DNA from: Tepidamorphaceae bacterium
GTDB lineage: Bacteria > Pseudomonadota > Alphaproteobacteria > Rhizobiales > Tepidamorphaceae
Reading direction: 5' to 3'
Length of the DNA stretch: 64,000 nucleotides
NCBI GenBank assembly: GCA_028279445.1
Contig: JANQNT010000004.1
Coordinates: 1 to 64,000, forward strand
This document shows positions 51,865 to 61,179 of the stretch, in pieces. Within the stretch, counting starts at the first letter, position 1; each line of letters begins with the position of its first letter. The notes below the pieces were generated by a model. It searched no databases. It saw only the letters and a program-made list of their open reading frames with translations, and was not told the DNA's origin. The translations under genes and the position numbers were made by a program.

Positions 51865-53724
51865 TCAGGCTTCGAGCACGTAGGTGCCCGGCGCGTCGCC
51901 CAGCACATCGTAGCCGGCATCCGGGCGGCCCATGGGCGGCGGCGCGACGCGTTCGCCGGAATGCCCGTCGAGCCACGCAGCCCATTCCGGCCACCAGGAC
52001 CCTTCCCTGAAATCGGCGCGCCTGAACCATTCCTCCGGCGACCAGTAGCGATCGCCGTTGATGGTCGAATGGACGCGGTAGTGGCGGCGCGGATGGCCTG
52101 GCTCGGAAACAACGCCGGCATTGTGCCCGCCCTTGGTGAGCACGAAGGTCACATCCGTCTGGGTCAGCGTGTGCACCTTGTAGGCGGACCGCCATGGCGC
52201 CACATGGTCAGTCTCGGTACCCACGGCGAAGACCGGCGCTCGGATGTCGCTGAGCGACACCGGCCGCCCGCCGACGTCGTACTTGCCCATGGCGAGCTCG
52301 TTGTCGAGGAACAGCTTGCGCAGATACTCCGAGTGCATCCGGTAGGGCATGCGCGTTGAATCCGCGTTCCACGCCATCAGGTCGTTCATCTCGCGGCGCT
52401 CGCCTTTCAGATAGGCGTTCAGCACCTGCGACCAGACCAGATCGTTGGAGCGCAGGATCTGGAACGCGCCGGCCATCTGGTTTGCATCCAGAAAACCCTG
52501 GTCCCACATCATGTCTTCCAGGAAGCTGATCTGGCTTTCGTTGATGAACAGCATCAGTTCGCCGGCTTCGGTGAAATCGCTCTGGGCGGCGAAGAAGGTC
52601 ACGCTCGCAAGCCGCTCGTCATCCTCACGCGCCATCGCCGCGGCGGCAATCGACAGCAGCGTTCCGCCGAGGCAATAGCCGACGCTGTGCGTGGTGTCCG
52701 AGCCGGTAATCGCACAAACCGCATCAAGCGCCCGCATGGGACCAAGTTCAAGGTAGTCGGCCATGCCGAGATCGCGGTCTTCGGGTCCGGGATTCTTCCA
52801 GGAGATCATGAACACCGTGTAGCCCTGCCCGGTGAGATACTTCACCATCGAGTTCTGCGGGCTGAGGTCGAGGATGTAGTACTTCATGATCCAGGCCGGC
52901 ACGATCAGCACCGGCTCGGGCCGCACCGTGTCGCCGGCCGGTTCGTACTGGATCAGCTCCATCAACCGGTTGCGATAGACCACCTTGCCGGGCGTCGCCG
53001 CAACGCGTTCCCCGACGCGGAAGTCCTCGGTTCCAGGCGGCCGCTTTCCGCCGATCAGGCGCTCCCAGTCCTCGCGGAAATTCTGCGCGCCGCGCACCAG
53101 GTTCTGACCGCCCTCGTTGCGGGTCTGCGCGATCAACTCCGGATTGGTAAGCAGGAAATTGGACGGCGAGAGCATGTCGAGGAACTGCCGGGAGGCGAAC
53201 TCGACCGCGCGTTCGTGCTGATCCGTCACCCCGCGTACACCGGTGGTCGCGTTGTGCCACCACTGCTGGGTCAGCAGGAAGCTCTGATACATCAGGTTGA
53301 AAGGCGGCTGCTGCCAGGCGGGATCGCGGAACCGGCGGTCCTGCCGTAGCGGCTCGATGCACGGTTCGTCGGCGCCGCCATGCAAGGCGCAGTTCACCGC
53401 ATGGCGCTGCAGCCGCAACGCCTTGCGCCAGGCCTTGATCCAGAGCTGACTCTGTTTGCCCGGCGACGCGGCGAGATGGATCGCCCAGTCGGCCCAGGCC
53501 TCTGCCAGCGAAGCCGGCGACAGCCCGCCGGTCATGCGCGCGATCATCGCCCGCGAAGCATGGTCCATCACCTCGCCGAGCGCCGTCATCGCGTAAGGAT
53601 CGCGCTCGTGATTGATGCCATCGGGAACACGATCCGGGCGCGGTTGATCCGCGGCCTGCGCATCGGCCGGTGCCGGTCGGGCATCGTCCTTGCTGTCGGT
53701 GTCCACCAGCTTCAGCGTTACCAT
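51865..53724 (-). CDS. phaC: Class I poly(3-hydroxyalkanoate) synthase
   Basis: Polymerises 3-hydroxyacyl-CoA (mainly 3-hydroxybutyryl-CoA) into storage polyester. The catalytic Cys lies in the lipase-like box SVGYCLGGTLL, the Asp in AVGTETDHVAPWRS and the His in TKGGHNAGVVSEPG. The N-terminal domain and the PAWIMKYYILDLSPQNSMV stretch are typical of class I. The length of 619 aa is normal. No phaA, phaB or phasin gene is adjacent. Confidence 0.95.
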   Translation of the reverse strand: MVTLKLVDTDSKDDARPAPADAQAADQPRPDRVPDGINHERDPYAMTALGEVMDHASRAMIARMTGGLSPASLAEAWADWAIHLAASPGKQSQLWIKAWRKALRLQRHAVNCALHGGADEPCIEPLRQDRRFRDPAWQQPPFNLMYQSFLLTQQWWHNATTGVRGVTDQHERAVEFASRQFLDMLSPSNFLLTNPELIAQTRNEGGQNLVRGAQNFREDWERLIGGKRPPGTEDFRVGERVAATPGKVVYRNRLMELIQYEPAGDTVRPEPVLIVPAWIMKYYILDLSPQNSMVKYLTGQGYTVFMISWKNPGPEDRDLGMADYLELGPMRALDAVCAITGSDTTHSVGYCLGGTLLSIAAAAMAREDDERLASVTFFAAQSDFTEAGELMLFINESQISFLEDMMWDQGFLDANQMAGAFQILRSNDLVWSQVLNAYLKGERREMNDLMAWNADSTRMPYRMHSEYLRKLFLDNELAMGKYDVGGRPVSLSDIRAPVFAVGTETDHVAPWRSAYKVHTLTQTDVTFVLTKGGHNAGVVSEPGHPRRHYRVHSTINGDRYWSPEEWFRRADFREGSWWPEWAAWLDGHSGERVAPPPMGRPDAGYDVLGDAPGTYVLEA

Positions 53725-53879
53725 CGCGTCGTCTCCGCACCGATGAATTGGGTCCTGCGATCAGGGTCCAGACCCTAGCTAGCACCAAACAGATGGCAGG
53801 CGTTTGACAAAGCGCAACGCACAGCGTGCGCAACGCACCATGCACGGCAAACTGACCACCGTTTTCAGGGTATCTGGGC

Positions 53880-54617
53880 TCAGGCCGGGCGCGGGCGCCG
53901 CCCACGCACCACCATGCGCTGGTGATAGATGATCAGCGCCAGCCCGACGACCAGCGGCACCGACCACAGGCCCGCCGTGAGGGCCGCCTCCGGCAGCAGC
54001 CGTACCGCACCGAAGGCGAAGAACGCGGTGTAGACGGAGATCCCCGCACCCACCAGCGCCTTGATGTGCTCCAGCAGCCAGTCCTTCGGTCCGGGACGGC
54101 TGTTGTACATGAAGCGCACATTGGTCGCGACGGTGGCAAAGCCCACCAGCGAGATGCCCATCATCAGCGGCTGGCCGATCAGGTAGCCATGGATCAGGCA
54201 GTTGGTGCAGGCGATCAGCAGCAGGACCTGCAGCGCCACGTTGCGCCACTCGCGGTTCTCGACGTGCTGGCGCTTGTTGCGGATGCACAGCCAGCCGTAC
54301 CAGGCCAGATTGACCGTCAGGATCGCCAGATAGATCATCATCCAGCCGAAGATGCCGCGGATCGTGTCGGCATCGCCGAAGTCGGGATGGGTCGCGAGAT
54401 GGGGATGGGTCTCGATCGGCGCCAGGATGGTGCAGGTGCTGATCGCCACGGCGATCGCGCCGGTCGCCAGCATGCACCTGGTGAAGACGACACCGGCGCG
54501 GCGATGCACCAGGCTGCCCTTCCTGGACAGCACGGGTATCCAGAACGTCACCAGGCCCACCGACCCGGTTACAATGTGGGCGATGACAAACAGATGGAAT
54601 GCATCGGCGATTGTCAT
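53880..54617 (-). CDS. Multi-pass membrane protein, DUF2306-like
   Basis: 245 aa with about seven hydrophobic segments. The N terminus FHLFVIAHIVTGSVGLVTFWIPVLSRKGSLVHRRAG has the His-x-x-x-Gly and Arg-Lys-Gly-x-x-x-His-Arg pattern of the DUF2306-type family, whose function is not known to me. ATG 54617 leaves 28 bp to the divergent cytochrome P450 start, so the two promoters must overlap each other's coding region or be very compact. Confidence 0.7.
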   Translation of the reverse strand: MTIADAFHLFVIAHIVTGSVGLVTFWIPVLSRKGSLVHRRAGVVFTRCMLATGAIAVAISTCTILAPIETHPHLATHPDFGDADTIRGIFGWMMIYLAILTVNLAWYGWLCIRNKRQHVENREWRNVALQVLLLIACTNCLIHGYLIGQPLMMGISLVGFATVATNVRFMYNSRPGPKDWLLEHIKALVGAGISVYTAFFAFGAVRLLPEAALTAGLWSVPLVVGLALIIYHQRMVVRGRRPRPA

Positions 54618-54645
54618 GCCATAACTATCGCCGAACAATTCCAAT

Positions 54646-56034
54646 GTGCATAGGGTCCACCCCTCTTCCGTGTACGAGCCGCCCCGCCCCAATGCCCTGT
54701 CGCCCATCGCGGCACTCCTGCGCGCCGCCTGGCGCGGCGACGGCGATCTGTTGAGCCTGCTGCCGGCCGGCGCCTACCGCATGGACATCGGGCCGCTCGG
54801 CTATTCGCGCCGCTCCATCGTCGTCGTCAACGATCCCGTCCATGCGCGCACCATCATGACCGACCCGGCGGATATCTATCCCAAGAACGACCTGATGGTC
54901 GGTGCGCTGGAGCCGCTGGTCGGCAACTCGATCTTCGTCTCCGACGGCGATGTGTGGCGCCGCCAGCGCGCCATGATTGATCCGGCCTTCTCCGGCATCC
55001 GCATCAACCGGGCGTTCTCCTCCATGGTGGCGGCCGTCGACGATCACGAAAGCCACCTCGAAGACCTCACCGCGAGCGGCGAGCCGATGTCGATCGACCT
55101 GGCCATGAGCCATCTCACCGCCGACATCATCTGCCGCACGGTGTTCTCGATCTCGCTCAAGTCGAAGATGGCGCACGATGTCTACGAGGCCTTCTCGGTG
55201 TTCGAACGCTCCGTCGCACATGTGGAGATCAAGCGGCTGATCTTCGACAAGCCGTGGAGCGAGGTGCCGCAGAGCGCCGAGGTACTGGCGGCCTGCGAGC
55301 GGATCCGCGAATGCCTTGCCGAACTGCTCGATACCCATCTTGAGGAGACCGGCGCCGACTACAACGACATCGCCACCGCGGTGATCGGCGCACAGGACAC
55401 CGAAACCGGGAAGCCCTTCACCCGCGAGGAGCTGATCGACCAGCTCGGCGTCTTCTTCCTCGCCGGCCACGAGACCACCGCGAGCGTGCTGACCTGGGTG
55501 TTCTTCATCCTGGCAACGCAAGCCGACGTGCGCGAACGCCTGCGCACGGAAGTCGATGAGGTGGTCGGCGACGGCGAGGTCGAGATCGGTCACACCAAGA
55601 AGCTGGTCTATACCCGCAACGTGTTCCGCGAGACGCTGCGGCTCTATCCGCCGATCACCTTCATCCCCCGCGTTGCCCGCGAGACGACCGAGATCGGCGG
55701 GCGCAGGATCAGGAAGGGCGCGATGGTCATGATCTCGCCGTGGACCATGCACCGGCACGAGCGCTACTGGCGCGACCCGCACGCGTTCGATCCCGACCGT
55801 TTCCTGCCCGAGCGCGAAAAGGAGCTGACCAGCGGTGCCTATATCCCCTTCGGTCAGGGGCCGCGCATCTGCGTCGGCGCCGCCTTCGCCACCATCGAAA
55901 GCGCGTTGATCATCGCCCGGCTGGTGCGCCGCTTCGACTTCGACGTGATCGATCCGGACGCGGTCTATCCGGTGGCGCGGCTGACCACCCGCCCGAAGCA
56001 CCAGATCATGTGCCGGGTGCGGCACCGCCAATGA
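54646..56034 (+). CDS. Cytochrome P450
   Basis: Heme monooxygenase of about 460 aa. The I-helix oxygen motif is FFLAGHETTASV, ExxR is in FRETLRLYPP, and the heme-Cys loop is FGQGPRICVG (Cys near residue 410). It resembles CYP4/102-like long-chain or isoprenoid hydroxylases in length and motifs. No redox partner gene is adjacent. GTG 54646 is the longest plausible start, and GTG 54670 is an alternative. It overlaps the convergent ATP-grasp gene by 29 bp and sits close to the photosynthesis cluster. Confidence 0.9.
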   Translation: MHRVHPSSVYEPPRPNALSPIAALLRAAWRGDGDLLSLLPAGAYRMDIGPLGYSRRSIVVVNDPVHARTIMTDPADIYPKNDLMVGALEPLVGNSIFVSDGDVWRRQRAMIDPAFSGIRINRAFSSMVAAVDDHESHLEDLTASGEPMSIDLAMSHLTADIICRTVFSISLKSKMAHDVYEAFSVFERSVAHVEIKRLIFDKPWSEVPQSAEVLAACERIRECLAELLDTHLEETGADYNDIATAVIGAQDTETGKPFTREELIDQLGVFFLAGHETTASVLTWVFFILATQADVRERLRTEVDEVVGDGEVEIGHTKKLVYTRNVFRETLRLYPPITFIPRVARETTEIGGRRIRKGAMVMISPWTMHRHERYWRDPHAFDPDRFLPEREKELTSGAYIPFGQGPRICVGAAFATIESALIIARLVRRFDFDVIDPDAVYPVARLTTRPKHQIMCRVRHRQ

Positions 56035-57199
56035 TCAGATCGCCCGGCGCCAGATTCGCCGGAGCGCCGCCATTCCAGACGATGTCGCGCGTCGCCGCCT
56101 CGCCGAAGGAGATGCGGTGGCGGATGGCCAGCCAGATGATCTCGGCCGATGACAAGGTCATCAGCGGTAGCACGAGCGGATCGCGCAGGTTCCAGCTCAC
56201 GTCACGCGAGCGCAGCAGTTCGCGCAGGTTGGCGCGCCACTCCGGCCGGCGCTTGAGGAAGGAGCCTTCCGTCGTCGTCAGACAGGGCAGCACTTGCTGC
56301 ATGCGTTCGTGCGGCCCTTGCGCGATCTGACTGGCGCCCTCCGGTTCGGTGATCGCCCGGGCCAGGCTCTCGGGATCGAGGAAATGCACACCACTGGTCA
56401 TGCGTGGATTGCATTCAAGCGCGTACGGCGTGCCGTCGTCGGCCAGCATGAAGTCGAACGACAGGAAGCCGCTGGCGCCGGTCGCTTCGGCGAAGACTGC
56501 GATCCAGTCGTCGACACGCGGCAAACCCCCGACACGGCGGAAGGCGACCGCCACCGTGCCATCGAGCACCGTGCCCGCGTAGAGCGATGTCCCGATCACG
56601 CGACCCTTGTGCAGCACCGAGAAACTGCTGATCTCCTTGCCGGCAATCGCCGCCTGGACGATCGCCGGACGCGCGCCCGGCTCGGGCAGCGGTTGGCCGC
56701 GCGCGATCCGCTCAAGCCCGATGCCCGACCGCGACTGCGCGAACTTGACCACCGTGTCGCACCGCTGCGCCAACGACACCGCCTCGGGCGTGCCAAGCGG
56801 ATGCGTTTCCGGCACCGGCAGCCCCAGGCCGCTGGCCAGTTCCGCGAAACGCTGCTTGTCGTAGACCGCGTGCAGCAGCGGCCGGTCCGGCGCGAACAGC
56901 CGCACGCCATCCAACAGGTGCGGCATCAGTTCCGCGGCATGCAGCACTTCCTCGGAGATCGGCAAGATCAGCGACACGGTCTCGCGCGCCACCACCTCCA
57001 GCATGTCGGCGACATAGGCCGCCTGATCGGTGACCGGAGCCGTCACCTTGTGGCAGGCATCGACGAAGCGCGAGGTGCGCGCCAGGTGCCAGGCCATCGG
57101 TTCGGCGACGACGACCCGCCACCCGATGTGCTTCAGCCCCTCCGCCAGCACCATCCCCTTGGGCATGCGTCCAAGCGTCAGAAGCGCTGTCTTGCTCAC
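56006..57199 (-). CDS. ATP-grasp domain protein (carboxylate-amine ligase-like)
   Basis: 397 aa. An N-terminal pre-ATP-grasp Rossmann-like part (MSKTALLTLGRMPKGMVLAEGL) is followed by an ATP-grasp domain: VVKFAQSRSGIGLERI supplies the ATP Lys, and FDFMLADDGTPYALECNPRMTSGVHF carries the Mg-binding Glu/Asn. Such enzymes join a carboxylate to an amine or thiol through an acyl phosphate. The C-terminal 90 residues are not assigned. The substrate is unknown. It is convergent with the P450 and divergent from bchI. Confidence 0.82.
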   Translation of the reverse strand: MSKTALLTLGRMPKGMVLAEGLKHIGWRVVVAEPMAWHLARTSRFVDACHKVTAPVTDQAAYVADMLEVVARETVSLILPISEEVLHAAELMPHLLDGVRLFAPDRPLLHAVYDKQRFAELASGLGLPVPETHPLGTPEAVSLAQRCDTVVKFAQSRSGIGLERIARGQPLPEPGARPAIVQAAIAGKEISSFSVLHKGRVIGTSLYAGTVLDGTVAVAFRRVGGLPRVDDWIAVFAEATGASGFLSFDFMLADDGTPYALECNPRMTSGVHFLDPESLARAITEPEGASQIAQGPHERMQQVLPCLTTTEGSFLKRRPEWRANLRELLRSRDVSWNLRDPLVLPLMTLSSAEIIWLAIRHRISFGEAATRDIVWNGGAPANLAPGDLIIGGAAPGT

Positions 57200-57309
57200 C
57201 GATGGCGTCCGTCGAGATTGGGTATCGTTACAAGCCGATGGCGCTCATGCGATTTGCCCGTCGAGACGACACCGTGCATGAGCCTCCACACTGTCCGACA
57301 TGCTATGAG

Positions 57310-57327
57310 TGTCAAGATGACGTGACA
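57310..57327. promoter_or_regulatory. PpsR/CrtJ-type site upstream of bchI
   Basis: TGTCAAGATGACGTGACA fits TGT-N12-ACA exactly and is symmetric over five bases per side (TGTCA...TGACA). It lies 77 bp before the bchI start. PpsR/CrtJ represses pigment genes under oxygen in purple bacteria. Confidence 0.75.
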
Positions 57328-57403
57328 ATCCACACCGCTTGCGCCTATCGTCGGAACGCCGGCGCAGGCCATGGTGCCGCACGCCGCAGACAGAGTTTGA
57401 GCG

Positions 57404-58426
57404 TTGACACACAGCTATCCATTCTCGGCGATCGTTGGCCAGGACGGCATGAAGCAGGCGCTGCTGATCGCCGCCGTCGATCCGACCATCGGCGGGGTTC
57501 TGGTGTTCGGCGACCGGGGTACCGGCAAGTCCACCGCCGTGCGCGCGCTGGCCTCGCTGCTGCCGAAGATGCGCGTCGTCGTCGGCTGCCACTACGGGTG
57601 CGATCCCGCCGGCGACACTGCCCTGTGCGAGATCTGCCGCGCTCCTCGCGATGGGGGAGAGCTGAAAAGCCGACAGGTCGCCGTGCCGGTGGTCGACCTG
57701 CCGCTCGGCGCCACCGAGGACCGCGTCGTCGGCGCGCTGGATATCGAGCGCGCGTTGAGCCAGGGCGAACGCGCCTTCCAGCCCGGCCTGCTGGCCCAGG
57801 CCAATCGCGGCTTTCTCTACATCGACGAGGTCAACCTGCTGGAGGACCACATCGTCGACCTGCTGCTCGACGTCGCCGCGTCAGGCGAGAACGTGGTCGA
57901 GCGCGAGGGGCTGAGCATCCGCCATCCGGCGCGCTTCGTGCTGGTGGGCAGCGGCAACCCGGAAGAAGGCGAGCTACGCCCGCAACTGCTCGACCGCTTC
58001 GGCCTGTCGGTCGACGTGGCGACGCCCGAGGACCTCAAGGATCGCATGGAAGTGGTGCGCCGGCGCGACGCCTACGACCGCGATCCGGACGCCTTCATGG
58101 CGGCCTGGAAACGCAAGGACGCGAGCGTGCGCCGCTCCATCGTCAAGGCACGGGAGCGGCTGGAGGGTATCGCGGTTCCCGACGCCGTGCTGGAGAACGC
58201 CGCTCATCTGTGCATGGCGCTCGGCACCGACGGATTGCGCGGCGAACTGACCCTGATGCGGGCCGCCCGCGCGCTCGCCGCCATGGGCGCTGCCAAGATC
58301 GTCGACGAGACGCATCTGCGTCAGGTCGCGCCGCTGGTCCTTAGCCACCGCCTGCGCCGCAACCCCCTCGACGAGGCACGCGCCGCCCAGCGCGTCGAAC
58401 GCGCGGTGGAGGAGCTGTTTGCCTGA
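57404..58426 (+). CDS. bchI: Magnesium chelatase ATPase subunit I
   Basis: AAA+ subunit that drives Mg2+ insertion into protoporphyrin IX, the first step committed to bacteriochlorophyll. PFSAIVGQDGMKQALL opens the protein, Walker A GDRGTGKST is at about 36-44, Walker B is in GFLYIDEVNLLEDH, and VLVGSGNPEEGELRPQLLDRFGL follows. The start is TTG 57404, since no ATG lies at a family-like position. It overlaps bchD by one base (TGATG). The neighbours bchD, bchO and crt genes exclude the cobaltochelatase alternative. Confidence 0.93.
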   Translation: MTHSYPFSAIVGQDGMKQALLIAAVDPTIGGVLVFGDRGTGKSTAVRALASLLPKMRVVVGCHYGCDPAGDTALCEICRAPRDGGELKSRQVAVPVVDLPLGATEDRVVGALDIERALSQGERAFQPGLLAQANRGFLYIDEVNLLEDHIVDLLLDVAASGENVVEREGLSIRHPARFVLVGSGNPEEGELRPQLLDRFGLSVDVATPEDLKDRMEVVRRRDAYDRDPDAFMAAWKRKDASVRRSIVKARERLEGIAVPDAVLENAAHLCMALGTDGLRGELTLMRAARALAAMGAAKIVDETHLRQVAPLVLSHRLRRNPLDEARAAQRVERAVEELFA

Positions 58427-60222
58427 TGCACGCACCGCTTCCGCCCGAACAGCATCGCCCTTCGCCCGATCACGGCGCGCGTGCCTGGGACGACGCGGTG
58501 CTGGCGGCAAGCCTGTTCGCCATCGATCCGGCCGGCTTTGGCGGCATCGCCCTGCGCGCCCATGCCGGTCCGGTGCGCGATGCCTGGCAGGACGCCCTGG
58601 CCCGCATGCGTGGGCGCGAGGGAGCGATCCGCAAGCTGCCGGCCCATATCGGCGATGAACGCCTGATCGGCGGGCTCGACCTAGCCGCCACGCTGAACGC
58701 GGCAAAGCCGGTCATGCGCAAGGGTCTGCTGGCGGAAGCCCATGGCGGCATCGTGGTGGTGCCGATGGCTGAACGCCTCGACGGGCTCGTCGCCTCGCGT
58801 CTGTGCGCCGCGCTCGACGATCACGAGATCGCCTTGCAGCGCGACGGGCTGGCCGCGCAACTGCCCGCCCGCATCGGCGTAGTCGCGCTGGACGAGGGTA
58901 TCGATCCGGAAGAGACCATCCCGCCGGCCCTCGACGACCGGCTGTCCTTCCGCTGCGACCTCACCCTGACGGCGATCCGCGACATTGCGCCGGAGCCTTA
59001 CGGCAACGACGAGATCGCCGCTGTCGCCGGGAGCCTGCATGCAGCGCGTCCCGATGACGAGCTGATCGCCGCCATGGTACAGATCGCCGCGAGCTTCGGC
59101 GTGCCATCGTTGCGCGCGGTGACCTTCGCCGTGCGGGCGAGCCTGGCGCTAGCCCTGCTCGAGGGGCGCAAGGCCCCCGACAAGGACGACATCGCCCGCG
59201 CGGCGGCGCTGGTGATCGGTCCGCGCGCCACGATGCTGCCGACGCCGGAGCCCGAGGAATCCCAGCCCGATACCGAGGAACCACCCCCGCCGGACGATGA
59301 CATGCCGGACAGCGACGATGATGCGTCCGACTTGACCCTCGACGACGTTGTGCTTGACGCGGTGACCGCGGCGATCCCAGCCGATCTGCTGGCGCGTCTG
59401 CGGGTGGATGCAGCGCGCAGTGCACGCATGAACGCGGAAGGGCGCAACGGCGCCCGGCAAAAGGCGCAGTTGCGCGGCCGCCCGATCGGCACGCGCACCG
59501 GCAAGCCCGATGGGCGCAACCGCCTGCACGTGGTCGAGACGCTTCGCGCCGCCGCCCCCTGGCAGCGCCTGCGCAAGGGCGCAAAGGAGCATGGCAACCG
59601 CGTGGCGGTACGCGCCGAGGATTTCCGTCTGCGGCGCTACCAGCACAACACGGAGAGCCTGACCATCTTCGCCGTGGACGCGTCGGGCTCCGCCGCGCTG
59701 AACCGGCTCGCCGAGGCCAAGGGTGCCGTCGAACTGCTGCTGGCGGACTGCTACGCGCGGCGCGACCAGGTGGCGCTGATCGCCTTTCGCGGCGACAGCG
59801 CCGATCTGGTGCTGCCGCCGACCCGCTCGCTGGTGCGCGCCAAACGGACCCTTGCCGGCCTGCCGGGAGGCGGCGGCACGCCGCTGGCGGCCGCAATCGA
59901 TGCAGCAGGTGTGCTCGCCGAGGATGCAAGCCGGCGCGGCCGCAGCCCGCGTCTCGTCTATCTCACCGACGGCAGCGCCAATGTGGGATACGAGCCGGGC
60001 GCCGGACGCAAGGCAGCCCATGCCGACGCCCTGACGGCGGCGGCGCGTCTGCGCGCCGCGAACATGCCGGCGCTGATGATCGACACCTCGCCGCGCGGCA
60101 ACCCCCGCGCGGAGGAGATCGCGACCGAGATGGGCGCTGTCTATCTGCCGTTGCCCCACGCCGACGCGGCCAGCGTGCGCGACGCGGTGAGCGCGGCGTC
60201 GCCGCAAGGCGCGCGCAGATGA
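58426..60222 (+). CDS. bchD: Magnesium chelatase subunit D
   Basis: Platform subunit of Mg chelatase, 598 aa. The N-terminal AAA-like domain (about 1-265) lacks a proper Walker A. A Pro/Asp/Glu-rich linker follows at about 275-310 (EEPPPPDDDMPDSDDD). The C-terminal integrin-I domain has the MIDAS motif DASGSAALNRLAEAKG near residue 415 and the later GGGGTPLAAAI block. It is tightly coupled to bchI (TGATG) and bchO (ATGA). Confidence 0.93.
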   Translation: MHAPLPPEQHRPSPDHGARAWDDAVLAASLFAIDPAGFGGIALRAHAGPVRDAWQDALARMRGREGAIRKLPAHIGDERLIGGLDLAATLNAAKPVMRKGLLAEAHGGIVVVPMAERLDGLVASRLCAALDDHEIALQRDGLAAQLPARIGVVALDEGIDPEETIPPALDDRLSFRCDLTLTAIRDIAPEPYGNDEIAAVAGSLHAARPDDELIAAMVQIAASFGVPSLRAVTFAVRASLALALLEGRKAPDKDDIARAAALVIGPRATMLPTPEPEESQPDTEEPPPPDDDMPDSDDDASDLTLDDVVLDAVTAAIPADLLARLRVDAARSARMNAEGRNGARQKAQLRGRPIGTRTGKPDGRNRLHVVETLRAAAPWQRLRKGAKEHGNRVAVRAEDFRLRRYQHNTESLTIFAVDASGSAALNRLAEAKGAVELLLADCYARRDQVALIAFRGDSADLVLPPTRSLVRAKRTLAGLPGGGGTPLAAAIDAAGVLAEDASRRGRSPRLVYLTDGSANVGYEPGAGRKAAHADALTAAARLRAANMPALMIDTSPRGNPRAEEIATEMGAVYLPLPHADAASVRDAVSAASPQGARR

Positions 60223-61127
60223 TCACGGCGTCCTTCGAACGGCCGTCGTGGCATGACCTTGGCGAGGGCTGGCCCAACAACGAGACGAGCCGCTTCGTCG
60301 AAGCCGGTCAGCTCACCTGGCACGTGCAGGAGATGGGCGATGGCCCCACCCTCCTGTTGCTGCACGGAACCGGCGCAGCGACCCATTCCTGGCGCGACCT
60401 GATGCCGCTGCTGGCCGAGCGCTTCCGCGTCATCGCGGTCGATCTGCCGGGCCACGGCTTCACCACCGCACCACCCTTCAGCCGCTTGAGCCTGCCGCGT
60501 GTGGCGCGCATGACCGGCGACCTGCTTGCCGAACTCGATGTGCAAGCGCGGCTCATCGTCGGCCATTCCGCCGGTGCGGCGGTCGCCATCCAGATGGTGC
60601 TGAGCAGCGCCAGTTCCCCTGCCGGCATCGTCAGCCTGAACGGCGCGTTACTGCCATTTCCCGGCATGGCCGGACATCTGTTTCCGGGACTGGCCAAGAT
60701 GCTGTTCGTCAATCCGCTGGCACCGCGCTTGTTCGCCATGGGCGGCCAGGACCGCACCCGCGTCGAACGGTTGATCCGCTCCACCGGCTCGCAGATCGAC
60801 GAAGGCGGCGTGAGGCACTACCAGAGCCTGATGACCACCCCCGGCCACGTTTCCGGTGCGCTGGCCATGATGGCCAACTGGGACCTGGAGCCGCTGTCGC
60901 GGCGGCTCGCCCTGCTTGAAACGCCGACATTGATGATCGCCGGCGACCGCGACCGGGCGGTCCCGCCGGAGAATGCGCGCTCGATCGTCAAGCAATTGCC
61001 GCAGGGCGAACTGAAGGTCATGGATGGCCTCGGTCATCTGGCCCACGAGGAACGCCCCGCCGAGATCGCCGATGCGATCACCGCGTTCGCCGAAAGACAC
61101 GAAATTCTCAACGCCGAAACCGTCTGA
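60219..61127 (+). CDS. bchO: BchO, alpha/beta hydrolase of the Mg chelatase operon
   Basis: 302-aa alpha/beta-hydrolase-fold protein, long associated with bchID in purple bacteria; its biochemical role is not settled. The nucleophile elbow is VGHSAGAAVAIQM, the oxyanion region is LLHGTGAATHSW, and the acid/His part is ...AGDRDRAVPPENAR...DGLGHLAHEE. It starts inside the bchD stop (ATGA). Confidence 0.9.
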   Translation: MITASFERPSWHDLGEGWPNNETSRFVEAGQLTWHVQEMGDGPTLLLLHGTGAATHSWRDLMPLLAERFRVIAVDLPGHGFTTAPPFSRLSLPRVARMTGDLLAELDVQARLIVGHSAGAAVAIQMVLSSASSPAGIVSLNGALLPFPGMAGHLFPGLAKMLFVNPLAPRLFAMGGQDRTRVERLIRSTGSQIDEGGVRHYQSLMTTPGHVSGALAMMANWDLEPLSRRLALLETPTLMIAGDRDRAVPPENARSIVKQLPQGELKVMDGLGHLAHEERPAEIADAITAFAERHEILNAETV

Positions 61128-61161
61128 TCTGTGTTGCGTCAGGTTGGCGGACGCGATTTAA

Positions 61162-61179
61162 TGTCAACTTATGTTGACA
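61162..61179. promoter_or_regulatory. PpsR/CrtJ-type site overlapping the crtI start codon
   Basis: TGTCAACTTATGTTGACA fits TGT-N12-ACA exactly with six-base symmetric arms (TGTCAA...TTGACA). The ATG of the longest crtI frame (61171-61173) is its centre. The site is therefore in the bchO-crtI gap and the first crtI codons. Confidence 0.78.

Noticed and set aside
57404-60222. bchI-bchD as cobaltochelatase (CobS/CobT or ChlID for B12)
   Set aside because: The coupled bchO gene, the adjacent crtIB and tspO and the PpsR-type sites point to magnesium chelatase of a photosynthesis cluster.
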